A stretch of DNA of 64,000 nucleotides from JARRJS01 sp037388885 (lineage in GTDB: Bacteria; Gemmatimonadota; Gemmatimonadetes; Longimicrobiales; RSA9), in the NCBI GenBank assembly GCA_037388885.1, contig JARRJS010000007.1:26119-90118 (forward strand). Reading direction: 5' to 3'. The first letter of the stretch is position 1. Every line of letters begins with the position of its first letter. Shown here in pieces: positions 52,488 through 60,181 of the stretch. A program made the translations under genes and the position numbers. The notes under the pieces were generated by a model that saw nothing but the letters and a program-made list of their open reading frames with translations, was not told the DNA's origin and did no database searches.

Positions 52488-53852
52488 TCATGTGGTGCTG
52501 ACCGTCTTGATGTTTACGAACTCCCGGATGCCGTAGATGCTCAACTCGCGACCATAGCCGGAGTGCTTGACGCCACCGAAGGGTAGGCGCGGGTCGGAGG
52601 CGACCATGCCGTTGATGAAGACGCAACCGGCGTCGAGACCGTCGACGAAACGTTGGCGTTCGCCATCGTCGGTCGTCCAGGCGGCGGCGCCCAGGCCGAA
52701 GTCCGTGTCGTTGGCCCGGGCGATGGCTTCGTCGATGTCGTGCACGACGAACAGGGACGCCACGGGTCCGAACGTCTCCTCGCGCGCGGCGGGAGCGTCT
52801 TCGGGAATGGACGCAAGGACGGTGGGCGCGTAGTACCAGCCGGGTCGATCCAGCAACTGGCCGCCCGTGAGCAGCTCGGCGCCGGCGGCCACGCTGTCGG
52901 CCACCTGCTTGGCCAGCTCTTCGCGAATGGCCTCGGTGGCCAGCGGCCCCACGTCCGTCGCGCCGTCCATGGGATCGCCGACGGTCAGCGCCTCCATGGC
53001 TTGCACGAACCGCTCGGTGAACTCGTCGGCGATGGCCTCGTGCAGGACGAACCGCTTGGCCGCGATGCATGACTGCCCGTTGTTCTGCACCCGTGCCTTC
53101 ACCGCCGTAGACACCGCCGCGTCCATGTCCGCACTGGGCATGATGACGAACGGGTCGCTGCCGCCCAGCTCGAGCACCGTTTTCTTGATCCGCCGCCCGG
53201 CCCGCTGTGCCACCGCGCTGCCTGCCGGCTCGCTGCCGGTCAACGTCGCGGCCCGGATGCGCGCATCGTCCAGCACGCCGTCGACGCGCCCCGCGCCGAT
53301 GAGCAGCGTCTGGAACACGCCGTCCGGGAAGCCCGCGCGCTGGAAGATGTCTTCGATCTCGAGCGCGCACTGCGGCACGTTGGACGCGTGCTTGAGTAAT
53401 CCGACGTTGCCGGCCATGAGCCCCGGAGCCGCAAAACGGAACAGCTGCCAGAAGGGGAAGTTCCATGGCATGACGGCCAGCACCGGGCCCAGCGGCTGGT
53501 ATTTCACCCAGCTAGACCGCGCCCCCGTTTCCACGGGCTCGTCCGCCAGGAACGACGCCGCCTGCTTCGCGTAGTACCGGCACACCCACGCGCATTTCTC
53601 CGCTTCCGCCACCGCCTGGGTCACCGGCTTGCCCATCTCCGTCGTCATGAGCTCGCCCAGACGCCGACTCTCCGATTCCAGGATGTCGGCCGCGTGCGTC
53701 ATCCAGACCGCACGTTGTTCGAACGACGTCGTCCGGAACGACGCGAACGCGTCCGCGGCCGCCTGTAGCCGCCGCTCCAGCTCGGCGTCCGTGATCTCAT
53801 CGAACTCCTTCAACGTTTCGCCCGTCGCGGGGTTCTTGCTGAGCATGGCCAT
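52488..53852 (-). CDS. gabD: NAD(P)-dependent succinate-semialdehyde dehydrogenase
   Basis: 454 aa from the ATG at 53852 (GAGGAG about 9 nt upstream). Aldehyde dehydrogenase superfamily: PWNFPFWQLFRFAAPGLMAG, GSEPAGSAVAQRAGRRIKK, general base LELGGSDPF, catalytic Cys262 in NNGQSCIAAKR, EETFGPVASLF and the end motif LPFGGVKHSGYGREL. MPWNFPFWQ and the GQSCIAAKRF pattern are typical of the succinate-semialdehyde group that feeds GABA or glutamate carbon into the TCA cycle. No gabT is adjacent. The following ligase gene is on the same strand but separated by a terminator. Confidence 0.88.
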   Translation of the reverse strand: MAMLSKNPATGETLKEFDEITDAELERRLQAAADAFASFRTTSFEQRAVWMTHAADILESESRRLGELMTTEMGKPVTQAVAEAEKCAWVCRYYAKQAASFLADEPVETGARSSWVKYQPLGPVLAVMPWNFPFWQLFRFAAPGLMAGNVGLLKHASNVPQCALEIEDIFQRAGFPDGVFQTLLIGAGRVDGVLDDARIRAATLTGSEPAGSAVAQRAGRRIKKTVLELGGSDPFVIMPSADMDAAVSTAVKARVQNNGQSCIAAKRFVLHEAIADEFTERFVQAMEALTVGDPMDGATDVGPLATEAIREELAKQVADSVAAGAELLTGGQLLDRPGWYYAPTVLASIPEDAPAAREETFGPVASLFVVHDIDEAIARANDTDFGLGAAAWTTDDGERQRFVDGLDAGCVFINGMVASDPRLPFGGVKHSGYGRELSIYGIREFVNIKTVSTT

Positions 53853-54049
53853 GTCGGCTCCTCGGATTCGCGGGTGTGTCTGATGCGCCGTTGGCGCGCC
53901 GGTCGAGCGGTGCAAGAACCCGACCGACGACCAACGACCGCCGACGGTACGCAAGTAATCTCCGATCATGGCGGCGCGAAGCGCAATTGCCGGCCATCAC
54001 GGATGACGGACCGACTTCCGTGGCACGGTGTTTCCCGTACATTTCGGCC

Positions 54050-54871
54050 ATGCGTAATCGTCCTTTTCACGTCACGTTCGGCGGCCTGGTCGGCACGGTA
54101 CTCGTGTTCGGTGCGGCAGCGGTGTGCGTGCGCCTGGGTGTCTGGCAGCTCCATCGGCTGGGCGAGCGCCGGGCCCACAACGCCCTCATGGAAGCCCGCA
54201 TGGTGGCGCCGCCCGTGGCGCTGGAACACGTGGCTACGGACACGGCCGTGTACCGGCGCGTGACGTTGCGGGGCGTGTACGATGACGCGCATGCCATCAT
54301 TCTGGCCAACCGGAGCCGGCGCGGCCTGCCGGGCGTGGACCTGCTGTCGCCCCTGCGCCTGGCGGACGGCGATGTCGTCCTGGTGGAGCGCGGCTGGCTG
54401 CCGTCGGCGGATGCAGAGACCGCCGACATCACGCCCTACGCCCGGACAGACACGGTGAGTGTCGAGGGGGTCGTGTTGCCCTTCCCGGAGCGGCATCTGG
54501 GCGCCATCGTGCGCGAGCCGAAGAGCGCGCCCGCCGACGCATTCGCGCGCACATGGTTCCGACTGGATCGTGCCGAGCTGGAGCGGCGCTTCCCCTACCC
54601 CATCGCGCCGTTCTTCGTCCGGGAGATGCAACGCGAGGGGGCGCCGGACGCAGTTCCGGTAGCCGCGTCGGACGAGCAAGCTGCGGTCACGGAGCCGCCA
54701 AGGCTGCACACGGTCCCTACGCCGGAGTTGGGCAACGGGCCGCACCTGTCCTACGCCATTCAGTGGTTCAGCTTCGCGCTTATCTTCCTGGTGGGGTGGG
54801 GCGCCGTTCTGTGGCGTTCGACACGAGGGTCCCCTTCCCGGGAACCAGCGAGCGAAGTGCAGGAATCGTGA
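54050..54871 (+). CDS. SURF1-family cytochrome oxidase assembly protein
   Basis: 273 aa from the ATG at 54050. SURF1 layout: an N-terminal TM helix (LVGTVLVFGAAAVCVRLGVW) ending in the conserved LGVWQLHRLGERRA, the large periplasmic domain (YRRVTLRGVYDD, ILANRSRRGLPGVDLLSPL, VLVERGWLPSADA), and a C-terminal TM helix preceded by the conserved HLSYAIQWFSFALIFLVGW. SURF1 helps insert heme a into cytochrome c oxidase subunit I. No oxidase subunit genes are visible nearby. The promoter lies in the spacer divergent from the dehydrogenase. Confidence 0.9.
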   Translation: MRNRPFHVTFGGLVGTVLVFGAAAVCVRLGVWQLHRLGERRAHNALMEARMVAPPVALEHVATDTAVYRRVTLRGVYDDAHAIILANRSRRGLPGVDLLSPLRLADGDVVLVERGWLPSADAETADITPYARTDTVSVEGVVLPFPERHLGAIVREPKSAPADAFARTWFRLDRAELERRFPYPIAPFFVREMQREGAPDAVPVAASDEQAAVTEPPRLHTVPTPELGNGPHLSYAIQWFSFALIFLVGWGAVLWRSTRGSPSREPASEVQES

Positions 54872-54925
54872 CGTTCCGAGGCGGGCGTGCTCACGGCCGC
54901 CGCATGGGTGCCGGCCGGCCGCTGG

Positions 54926-56668
54926 TCAGTGGACTCGGTCCACCAGGTCGAGCCTGAGGATACGCCCGCCCCTGAAGCGGGATTCGCGGCCGATCGGCGG
55001 CGTGTCGTGCTCCATGACCCAGAGGCGATTGGCGTACCCTCGCGTGCCGGTGCCCGGCGGCACGGCCACGGCCCGCAGCAGAGTTGCCGTGGGGACGCCA
55101 CAGACACGAAACCAGCCGCCGTCTTCCGTGACCCCGGCCGACGCCTGCCAGTTCGCCCGTAGATTGCCGCCGCCTTCCCTGGCATCGTACCGGTTCCAGC
55201 TCACGACGACGCTGTCTCCGACTAAGGGCTGGCCCGCCGCATCCATGACGCGTCCGAAAACCACGCCTGGCGCTGTTTCGGGCAGCGGCTCGCCGCAGAG
55301 CGAACGCACGATGGCTTCGGTGTTCGGAAGCTGAAGCCGCACGAACGTGGTGTCGCCTTCTCGCACGTCTGCCGTGCCCGCTTCCGGGGGCTGCCAGGGC
55401 AGCGTCCAGTTGCGCGGCGCGACGCGCAGCCCGTACCGACCTTCGGGCAGGCCGTGCACTTCGAATCGACCGTCCGGGGTCGTGCGGATGCTGCGGACCG
55501 TGCCGATCAACGAGACGTCGACGCTCGCCACGGGCATCGCGCCCGAGCTGTCGTACACCACGCCGGCCAGTGAGCCGCCGGGCACGCCGCTCAGGCTCGT
55601 CTCACGCGTTCCGATGTCCGCGTCCAGGACCTCGCCGCCTTCTTCGCGGATTCCCTTGATGCTATAGGTCTCCTTGTTCACGCCGAGGACGCCCAGAACC
55701 TGATGCTGCCGCGTGACTTCGGGCATCCGAATGCGCCACGAGCGCACGATCCAGGGGCCGCCGGACACCCGCACGAAGTCCACTCGCCCGCCGATGAGCG
55801 GGGACGTCACCGGGTAGGGCAGGGAGGTGTAGCGGAATTCGAGATAGCGCAGCTGTGAGCTGGAGCGATTGAGCCAGAGCACGCCCTTGATGTCCGGCCG
55901 ATCCCCGCGATGCACCGGGCGGAACGCGAGGCCGATGAGGTCCGGCCGATCCGGATGCCGCTCCAGCTCGAAACAGTGGCCGTCCAGGAACGCATCGGAC
56001 AACAGCACGTGAGCGTCCGGCGCGAAGTACGACAGGCTGTCGCCTTTCTGGCGTATGTAACCGTTCCGCGCCAGGTCCTCCGGCCCTGCGCTTCGGTAGG
56101 GGCTGCCGTCGTTGTAGCCACTGGCGCCCGTGCGCGTCTCCTTCAGCACCCGCAACGTCTCCGGGTCCAGCTCCCGCTCGAAATTGACCATCCGGTAGCG
56201 GACCGCACGCTGCTGCTCCGTCCAGACCGCCAGCTGCAGTGCTTTGCGGGCTTCGTCCCAGACCTCCGCGATGCGCGCGCCCGAGCCCGGCCGCACGGTG
56301 CATCGCTGGCCCGCTTTCACCTCGATGGAATCCAGTTCGATGGCCTGCGTCGCCACCGCCATGTCGTACACTCGCGTCTCGCCCGCGGCGAGGGTCAGCA
56401 GTCGGGATGTCGACGTGGCATAACCGATACGCTCCACCCGGATCGTATATCGGCCCGGTGCAGGTGCACGCAGGAAGTAGCGGCCCTCCGGGTTCGTCAG
56501 GATGCCGCCGTGCTTCACGCCTGCGCTGTCCACCAGGACCATGAACGCGCCATCCAGGGGCTTGCCCGTCGTGCGGTCCACCAGCTTGCCCGCCACGAGC
56601 TGAGCTGCCGCAGGACCGGCGTTCAGGCTCAATATCACCACCACGACGACACTACGCAGGTCCATCAT
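54926..56668 (-). CDS. Secreted protein with carboxypeptidase-regulatory-like domains
   Basis: 580 aa from the ATG at 56668 (AGAGGGG upstream; ATG at 56665 is equivalent). A signal peptide (VVVVVILSLNAGPAAAQ) precedes a first CarboxypepD_reg-like domain: VAGKLVDRTTGKPLDGAFMV, GGILTNPEGRYFLRAPAPGR and RIGYATSTSRLLTLAAGE. The middle (about 120-370) is a beta-rich domain of unknown type with WIVRSWRIRMPEV. A second such domain begins near LAGVVYDSSGAMPVASV and a third near FGRVMDAAGQPLVGDSV. There is no TonB plug or barrel. An outer-membrane or surface role is inferred. Confidence 0.7.
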   Translation of the reverse strand: MMDLRSVVVVVILSLNAGPAAAQLVAGKLVDRTTGKPLDGAFMVLVDSAGVKHGGILTNPEGRYFLRAPAPGRYTIRVERIGYATSTSRLLTLAAGETRVYDMAVATQAIELDSIEVKAGQRCTVRPGSGARIAEVWDEARKALQLAVWTEQQRAVRYRMVNFERELDPETLRVLKETRTGASGYNDGSPYRSAGPEDLARNGYIRQKGDSLSYFAPDAHVLLSDAFLDGHCFELERHPDRPDLIGLAFRPVHRGDRPDIKGVLWLNRSSSQLRYLEFRYTSLPYPVTSPLIGGRVDFVRVSGGPWIVRSWRIRMPEVTRQHQVLGVLGVNKETYSIKGIREEGGEVLDADIGTRETSLSGVPGGSLAGVVYDSSGAMPVASVDVSLIGTVRSIRTTPDGRFEVHGLPEGRYGLRVAPRNWTLPWQPPEAGTADVREGDTTFVRLQLPNTEAIVRSLCGEPLPETAPGVVFGRVMDAAGQPLVGDSVVVSWNRYDAREGGGNLRANWQASAGVTEDGGWFRVCGVPTATLLRAVAVPPGTGTRGYANRLWVMEHDTPPIGRESRFRGGRILRLDLVDRVH

Positions 56669-56850
56669 CACCCCTCTGTTCCCGGCGCAAATCATCGCTC
56701 TATGCCGGGCACGAATCCAATATTGCGCTCAACCGGCAATCTGACCAAATGTGGCGCTGAACCGCTGTCTTCGCTAACGTGCAACCTCGGCTCCCCGCTC
56801 CCGCCACCCCAAGAAACGGACTGCCGAACGCATGCGCCGGAGGAACTGAC

Positions 56851-57096
56851 ATGATCCGCACCCGCATCATCATCACCGCCACCGCCTGCACCCTCGCCCT
56901 CCTCGCCGGTTGCAGTGGCGCCGGGTCCACCCACAACGCGGCCGCCGCCACAAAGGCCGACAGCACCGCCAACACCGCCATAAAGCCGCAACAGCGCAAG
57001 TTGTTCGAGCCCATCGACCGCGCCAAGGCAGCGTCCGATTCCATGGCCGCTCGCGCCAACCGCATGAACGCCGCCACGGATTCCATCATGCATTGA
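56851..57096 (+). CDS. Small lipoprotein
   Basis: 81 aa from the ATG at 56851 (GGAGGA upstream). The leader MIRTRIIITATACTLALLAG ends in a lipobox (LLAGC). The mature part is short, Ala/Thr/Asp-rich and helical with no recognised domain (FEPIDRAKAASDSMAARANR). It may be an envelope tether or an uncharacterised Lpp-like helix. A 12-bp hairpin follows the stop after about 60 bp. Confidence 0.6.
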   Translation: MIRTRIIITATACTLALLAGCSGAGSTHNAAAATKADSTANTAIKPQQRKLFEPIDRAKAASDSMAARANRMNAATDSIMH

Positions 57097-57157
57097 CGGC
57101 AGGGCTCGCCGGCCGGAGAGCCGCCCGGCTCCGGGGCCTCACGACCGCCGATGAGGG

Positions 57158-57199
57158 AGAGCCGATTGGCCGCGATACGTTTCGCAGCCAATCGGCTCT
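57158..57199. terminator. Hairpin between small lipoprotein and fasciclin genes
   Basis: AGAGCCGATTGG and CCAATCGGCTCT form a perfect 12-bp stem; an inner GCGA/TCGC pairing can extend it. It lies between convergent genes and could serve both. No long T run. Confidence 0.5.
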
Positions 57200-57303
57200 G
57201 TCCAGGGGACCGGCTGGTCCCCGGCTGGATGTGTTTCGAGGAACCGGGAGCGACTTCTGCTCACCCGCGCGGCATGGCGACGCCGCAGCGGTTCAAAGAC
57301 TCC

Positions 57304-57816
57304 TTATCTGGAAGCCCGCATCGACGGCGGCAAAACCACGCGATCGATGACGTGGATCACACCGTTCGATGCCATGATGTCTGCCTGCACCACCGTCGCA
57401 TCATCCACCCTCACATGTCCATTCATCACCTTGATGGCCAGGGATGCACCGTTCACCGTCTTCGCACGACTGAGCTTCATCGCAGCTGCCGCAGGCACGC
57501 GACCCGCCACCACGTGATACGTCAGGATCGCCCGCAACCTGGCTGGATCCTTCAAGAGCGAATCCAACGTACCCGCCGGAAGCTTCGCGAAGGCCTCATC
57601 CGTCGGCGCAAACACCGTGAACGGACCCTCTCCCCGCAGTACCTCCACCAGATCCGCCGCCTTCAACGCCGTCGCCAGGGTCGTGAAATTGCCAGCCTCC
57701 ACTGCCACCGTCACGATGTCCCGGCTCTCCCCGACAGCCTCACCCATCTGAGCCTGAGTCCCCACCGGCAGCGCCAACAGCGCCGCCACGGCAAGACTCA
57801 TCCGCTTCCTGTTCAT
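57304..57816 (-). CDS. Secreted fasciclin (FAS1) domain protein
   Basis: 170 aa. A signal peptide (MSLAVAALLALPVGTQAQ) is followed by one FAS1 domain with its two hallmark motifs: FTVFAPTDEAFAKLPAGTLD (H1) and the H2 region SNGVIHVIDRVVLPP, plus the central YHVVAGRVPAAA. FAS1 proteins act in adhesion or cell-surface interactions. It is downstream of the DUF378 gene on the same strand (37-bp gap), so the two are probably cotranscribed. Confidence 0.93.
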   Translation of the reverse strand: MNRKRMSLAVAALLALPVGTQAQMGEAVGESRDIVTVAVEAGNFTTLATALKAADLVEVLRGEGPFTVFAPTDEAFAKLPAGTLDSLLKDPARLRAILTYHVVAGRVPAAAAMKLSRAKTVNGASLAIKVMNGHVRVDDATVVQADIMASNGVIHVIDRVVLPPSMRASR

Positions 57817-57853
57817 TGCCCCGCCTCCTGCTTCAGGTGATGTTCTCGCTCAC

Positions 57854-58072
57854 TCAACGCGCCGCCACCGGCTCGCGACGCCGTCCGCCGCCCAACCACA
57901 GCCCCGCCTGCCACAACGCACTCAAACCCACCAGCCCGTAGACCATGTTCGCAAGCAGCGTCCCCGACCCCAGCACCGCCGCCACCAGGTCCACGTTCGC
58001 CACACCCACCAGGCCCCAGTTCAGGCCACCTACCACCAGCAGCGTTGCTGCCACCACGTTCACCGCTTTCAT
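57854..58072 (-). CDS. DUF378 small membrane protein
   Basis: 72 aa. DUF378 signature: VNVVAATLLVVGGLNWGLVG (with the conserved GGLNWGLVG turn) and a second TM helix ANMVYGLVGLSALWQAGLWL, then a basic tail. DUF378 proteins are two-helix membrane proteins of unknown function found in many phyla. It has a clear sigma70-type promoter upstream (58135-58163) and leads the fasciclin gene. Confidence 0.9.
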   Translation of the reverse strand: MKAVNVVAATLLVVGGLNWGLVGVANVDLVAAVLGSGTLLANMVYGLVGLSALWQAGLWLGGGRRREPVAAR

Positions 58073-58134
58073 CTTCGCCTCCGTTCTCAGGTTCCCACCC
58101 GCCGGCCGTTGGCCGTGTCCATTTCGTGTCGAGC

Positions 58135-58163
58135 AATCTATCTGGACATTCTCAGACTGTCAA
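58135..58163 (-). promoter_or_regulatory. Sigma70-type promoter for the DUF378-fasciclin pair
   Basis: On the minus strand TTGACA (perfect -35) and TAGATT (4 of 6 to TATAAT) are spaced exactly 17 bp and lie 63 bp before the DUF378 ATG. The opposite strand leads to the MerR gene, so the CarH-like regulator may bind this divergent region. Confidence 0.6.
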
Positions 58164-58337
58164 GGGGGTGTCGAGTGTGTGGTTTCGACAAAGGCTGGAC
58201 GGATGGCGCCGGACTGGCTACGTTGACAGAGAGGGAACCACCTGCAGAGGGGGCCGACCAGGCCGACCAGGATGATACGAGCGCGCGCGACGCGCGGGAG
58301 TGGCGGAGCGCGGGTGGAGCGTAACGAAGGGACAACC

Positions 58338-59339
58338 ATGAAGAACTCGGAGACGATGACGGAAAGGGAGCGGCGAGAGGGTGGTGAGGTGTCGGACTCG
58401 ACGCCGGCCGGTGGTGCACGGCACCCGATCGGGGTGGTGTCCGAGCGGACGGGTCTGTCGCCGGACGTGCTGCGCGTGTGGGAACGCCGCTACGGCGTAG
58501 TGGTACCGTCGCGGACGGAGGGTGGGCAGCGTCTGTACACCGACGCGGATATCGAGCGGCTCCGGCTGTTGCACCTGGCGACGCTCGCGGGGCGGAGCAT
58601 CGGGCAGGTGGCGGACATGCCGATGTCAGCGCTCGCGGATCTGGTACGAGAGGACGAGGAGGAGCGTGGGCGGGCGCCGCGGTTGGCGTCGGCGCCGGAC
58701 GTGATGGGTTACGTGGACGCCGCCTTTGCAGCGGTGCAGGAGCTGGATGTGGCGGGGCTGGAAGCGCAGCTGCGGCGGGCGGTGGTCGTGTTGGGTGTCC
58801 GTGTTTTCCTGACGGGTGTGGCGGCGCCGTTGTTCCGGCGGATTGGCGACGAGTGGCACGAAGGCCGGTTGGGGTCGGGGCAGGAGCACCTGGCGACGGT
58901 GGTGCTGCGGGGCGTGCTGGAGCGGCTGTTGAGCGCGTTCGGGTCTCGGCCGGGTGCGGCCCGTTTGGTGGTGGCGACGCCGGCGGGGGAGCATCACGAG
59001 ATCGGGGCGCTGCTGGTAGCGTCGGCGGCGTTGGGGGAGGGCTGGAACGTGGTATACCTGGGCCCGGACCTGCCGGCGGCGGAGATCGCGTCTGTAGCAC
59101 TGGCGAAGGGCGCGCGAGCGGTGGCCCTGAGCGCCGTGCTGGAGGACGGTGTGGACGTGGCAGGGGAGGTGGCGGCGTTGCGCGCGGCGCTGCCGTCGCA
59201 TGTGCCGGTGGTGGTGGGGGGCGAAGCTGCGCTGGCGCGCGAGGCCGATTTGGCGGCGGTGGGCGGTGTGGTGGTGCGCGATCTGGCCGGACTGGGACCG
59301 GTGCTGCGCGGCCTGGATCTGCCGGAGTCCCGTTCGTGA
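58338..59339 (+). CDS. MerR-type regulator with cobalamin-binding domain (CarH/LitR-like photoreceptor candidate)
   Basis: 333 aa from the ATG at 58338. Residues about 29-100 are a MerR winged helix (HPIGVVSERTGLSPDVLRVW, GGQRLYTDADIERL). The C-terminal half is a B12-binding module: helical cap with the W173-x9-E183-H184 motif (WHEGRLGSGQEH), which in CarH marks light-sensing adenosylcobalamin binding, and the E-x-H-x2-G motif at E218-H220-G223 (GEHHEIG), where H220 would be the lower axial ligand. Rossmann elements LVVATPAGEHHEIG and VVYLGPDLPAAEI follow. In CarH, light breaks the AdoCbl Co-C bond and releases DNA. GTGA overlap with the next gene shows translational coupling. Confidence 0.87.
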   Translation: MKNSETMTERERREGGEVSDSTPAGGARHPIGVVSERTGLSPDVLRVWERRYGVVVPSRTEGGQRLYTDADIERLRLLHLATLAGRSIGQVADMPMSALADLVREDEEERGRAPRLASAPDVMGYVDAAFAAVQELDVAGLEAQLRRAVVVLGVRVFLTGVAAPLFRRIGDEWHEGRLGSGQEHLATVVLRGVLERLLSAFGSRPGAARLVVATPAGEHHEIGALLVASAALGEGWNVVYLGPDLPAAEIASVALAKGARAVALSAVLEDGVDVAGEVAALRAALPSHVPVVVGGEAALAREADLAAVGGVVVRDLAGLGPVLRGLDLPESRS

Positions 59340-60181
59340 AATCGGGCATGCCGGGAGTGTTCGGGCGGCCGCGCATCGTGGTCAGCGAGTGCCTGGAGCT
59401 GGCGGAGGTGCGATACAACGGCGAGAGGATCGCCTCGCCGTTCGTACGACAGTTGTCGGACCATGTGGATCTGGTGCCGGTGTGTCCGGAGGTGGGCATC
59501 GGCCTGGGCGTGCCGAGGGATCCGATCCGCCTCGAGCGTCAGGGTGACGATGTACGCCTGCGCCAGCCCTCGACCGGCCGGGATTTGACGGACGCCATGG
59601 ACGGTTTCGGCGATGGCTTCCTGGCCAGGCTCGGATCCGTGGATGGGTTCGTCCTCAAGAGCCGTTCCCCGTCCTGTGGCATCGGGGACGTGAAGCTGCA
59701 CGGGGGATCTGACGACGACAAAGTGGTGACTGTGATGTCTGGTCGGTTCGCCGACGCGGTGCTGCGACGCTTCCCCGACGTGGCCGCGGAGGACGAGGTC
59801 GGCCTTGCCGACTCGTATCGTCGGCACCACTGGCTCACGCGCGTGTTCACGCGCGCGACGTTACGGGAAGCAGTGGATTCGGACGGTGCCGGAGCGCTCC
59901 GTAGTTTCCACGCGGCGTACCGCCTGCTGCTGATGGCGCATGACGAGGCCGTCGCCGCCGAGCTGGAGCGACTGATTGGTCATGTCGATGGGGCGTCCCC
60001 CGAAGCCGCGCGGGCTTACGCCCGAGGCGTTGGCCGGGCCCTGCGTCGTTCACCGGCCCCGCCCCGCTGGCGGAGGATGCTGGAATCCTGGGCCAGGGAG
60101 TTCGGCGAGGATGCGCCCGAAGTACGCCGGTGCCAGCAGCCGTACCCGGCTGCGCTCACCGTGACAGTCGGTAGATCATGA
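59336..60181 (+). CDS. DUF523-DUF1722 fusion protein (TudS-like desulfidase domain + YbgA-like domain)
   Basis: 281 aa from the GTG at 59336, which overlaps the regulator stop (GTGA); an ATG at 59348 is an alternative. The N-terminal DUF523 domain keeps three cysteines, C19 (VSECLELAEVRYNG), C50 (LVPVCPEVGIGLGVPRDP) and C114 (SRSPSCG), matching the [4Fe-4S] ligands of the thiouracil desulfidase TudS. The C-terminal DUF1722 (YbgA-like) domain starts near VVTVMSGRFADAVLRR and includes RRHHWLTRVFTRATL and RSFHAAYRLLLMAHDE. In E. coli ybgA adjoins the photolyase gene phr. Coupling to a light-sensing regulator fits a photostress role. Confidence 0.85.
   Translation: MKSGMPGVFGRPRIVVSECLELAEVRYNGERIASPFVRQLSDHVDLVPVCPEVGIGLGVPRDPIRLERQGDDVRLRQPSTGRDLTDAMDGFGDGFLARLGSVDGFVLKSRSPSCGIGDVKLHGGSDDDKVVTVMSGRFADAVLRRFPDVAAEDEVGLADSYRRHHWLTRVFTRATLREAVDSDGAGALRSFHAAYRLLLMAHDEAVAAELERLIGHVDGASPEAARAYARGVGRALRRSPAPPRWRRMLESWAREFGEDAPEVRRCQQPYPAALTVTVGRS

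Noticed and set aside
52330..52491. 53-codon ORF starting in the ATGA overlap at the dehydrogenase stop
   Set aside because: Composition (four Trp, many Arg/Ser/Pro) and codon bias are unlike neighbouring genes, and it overlaps the proposed promoter and leader.
58138..59499. 453-residue Pro-rich frame on the minus strand opposite the MerR gene
   Set aside because: Low-complexity Pro/Ala/Arg frame produced by GC-rich codons of the MerR gene.
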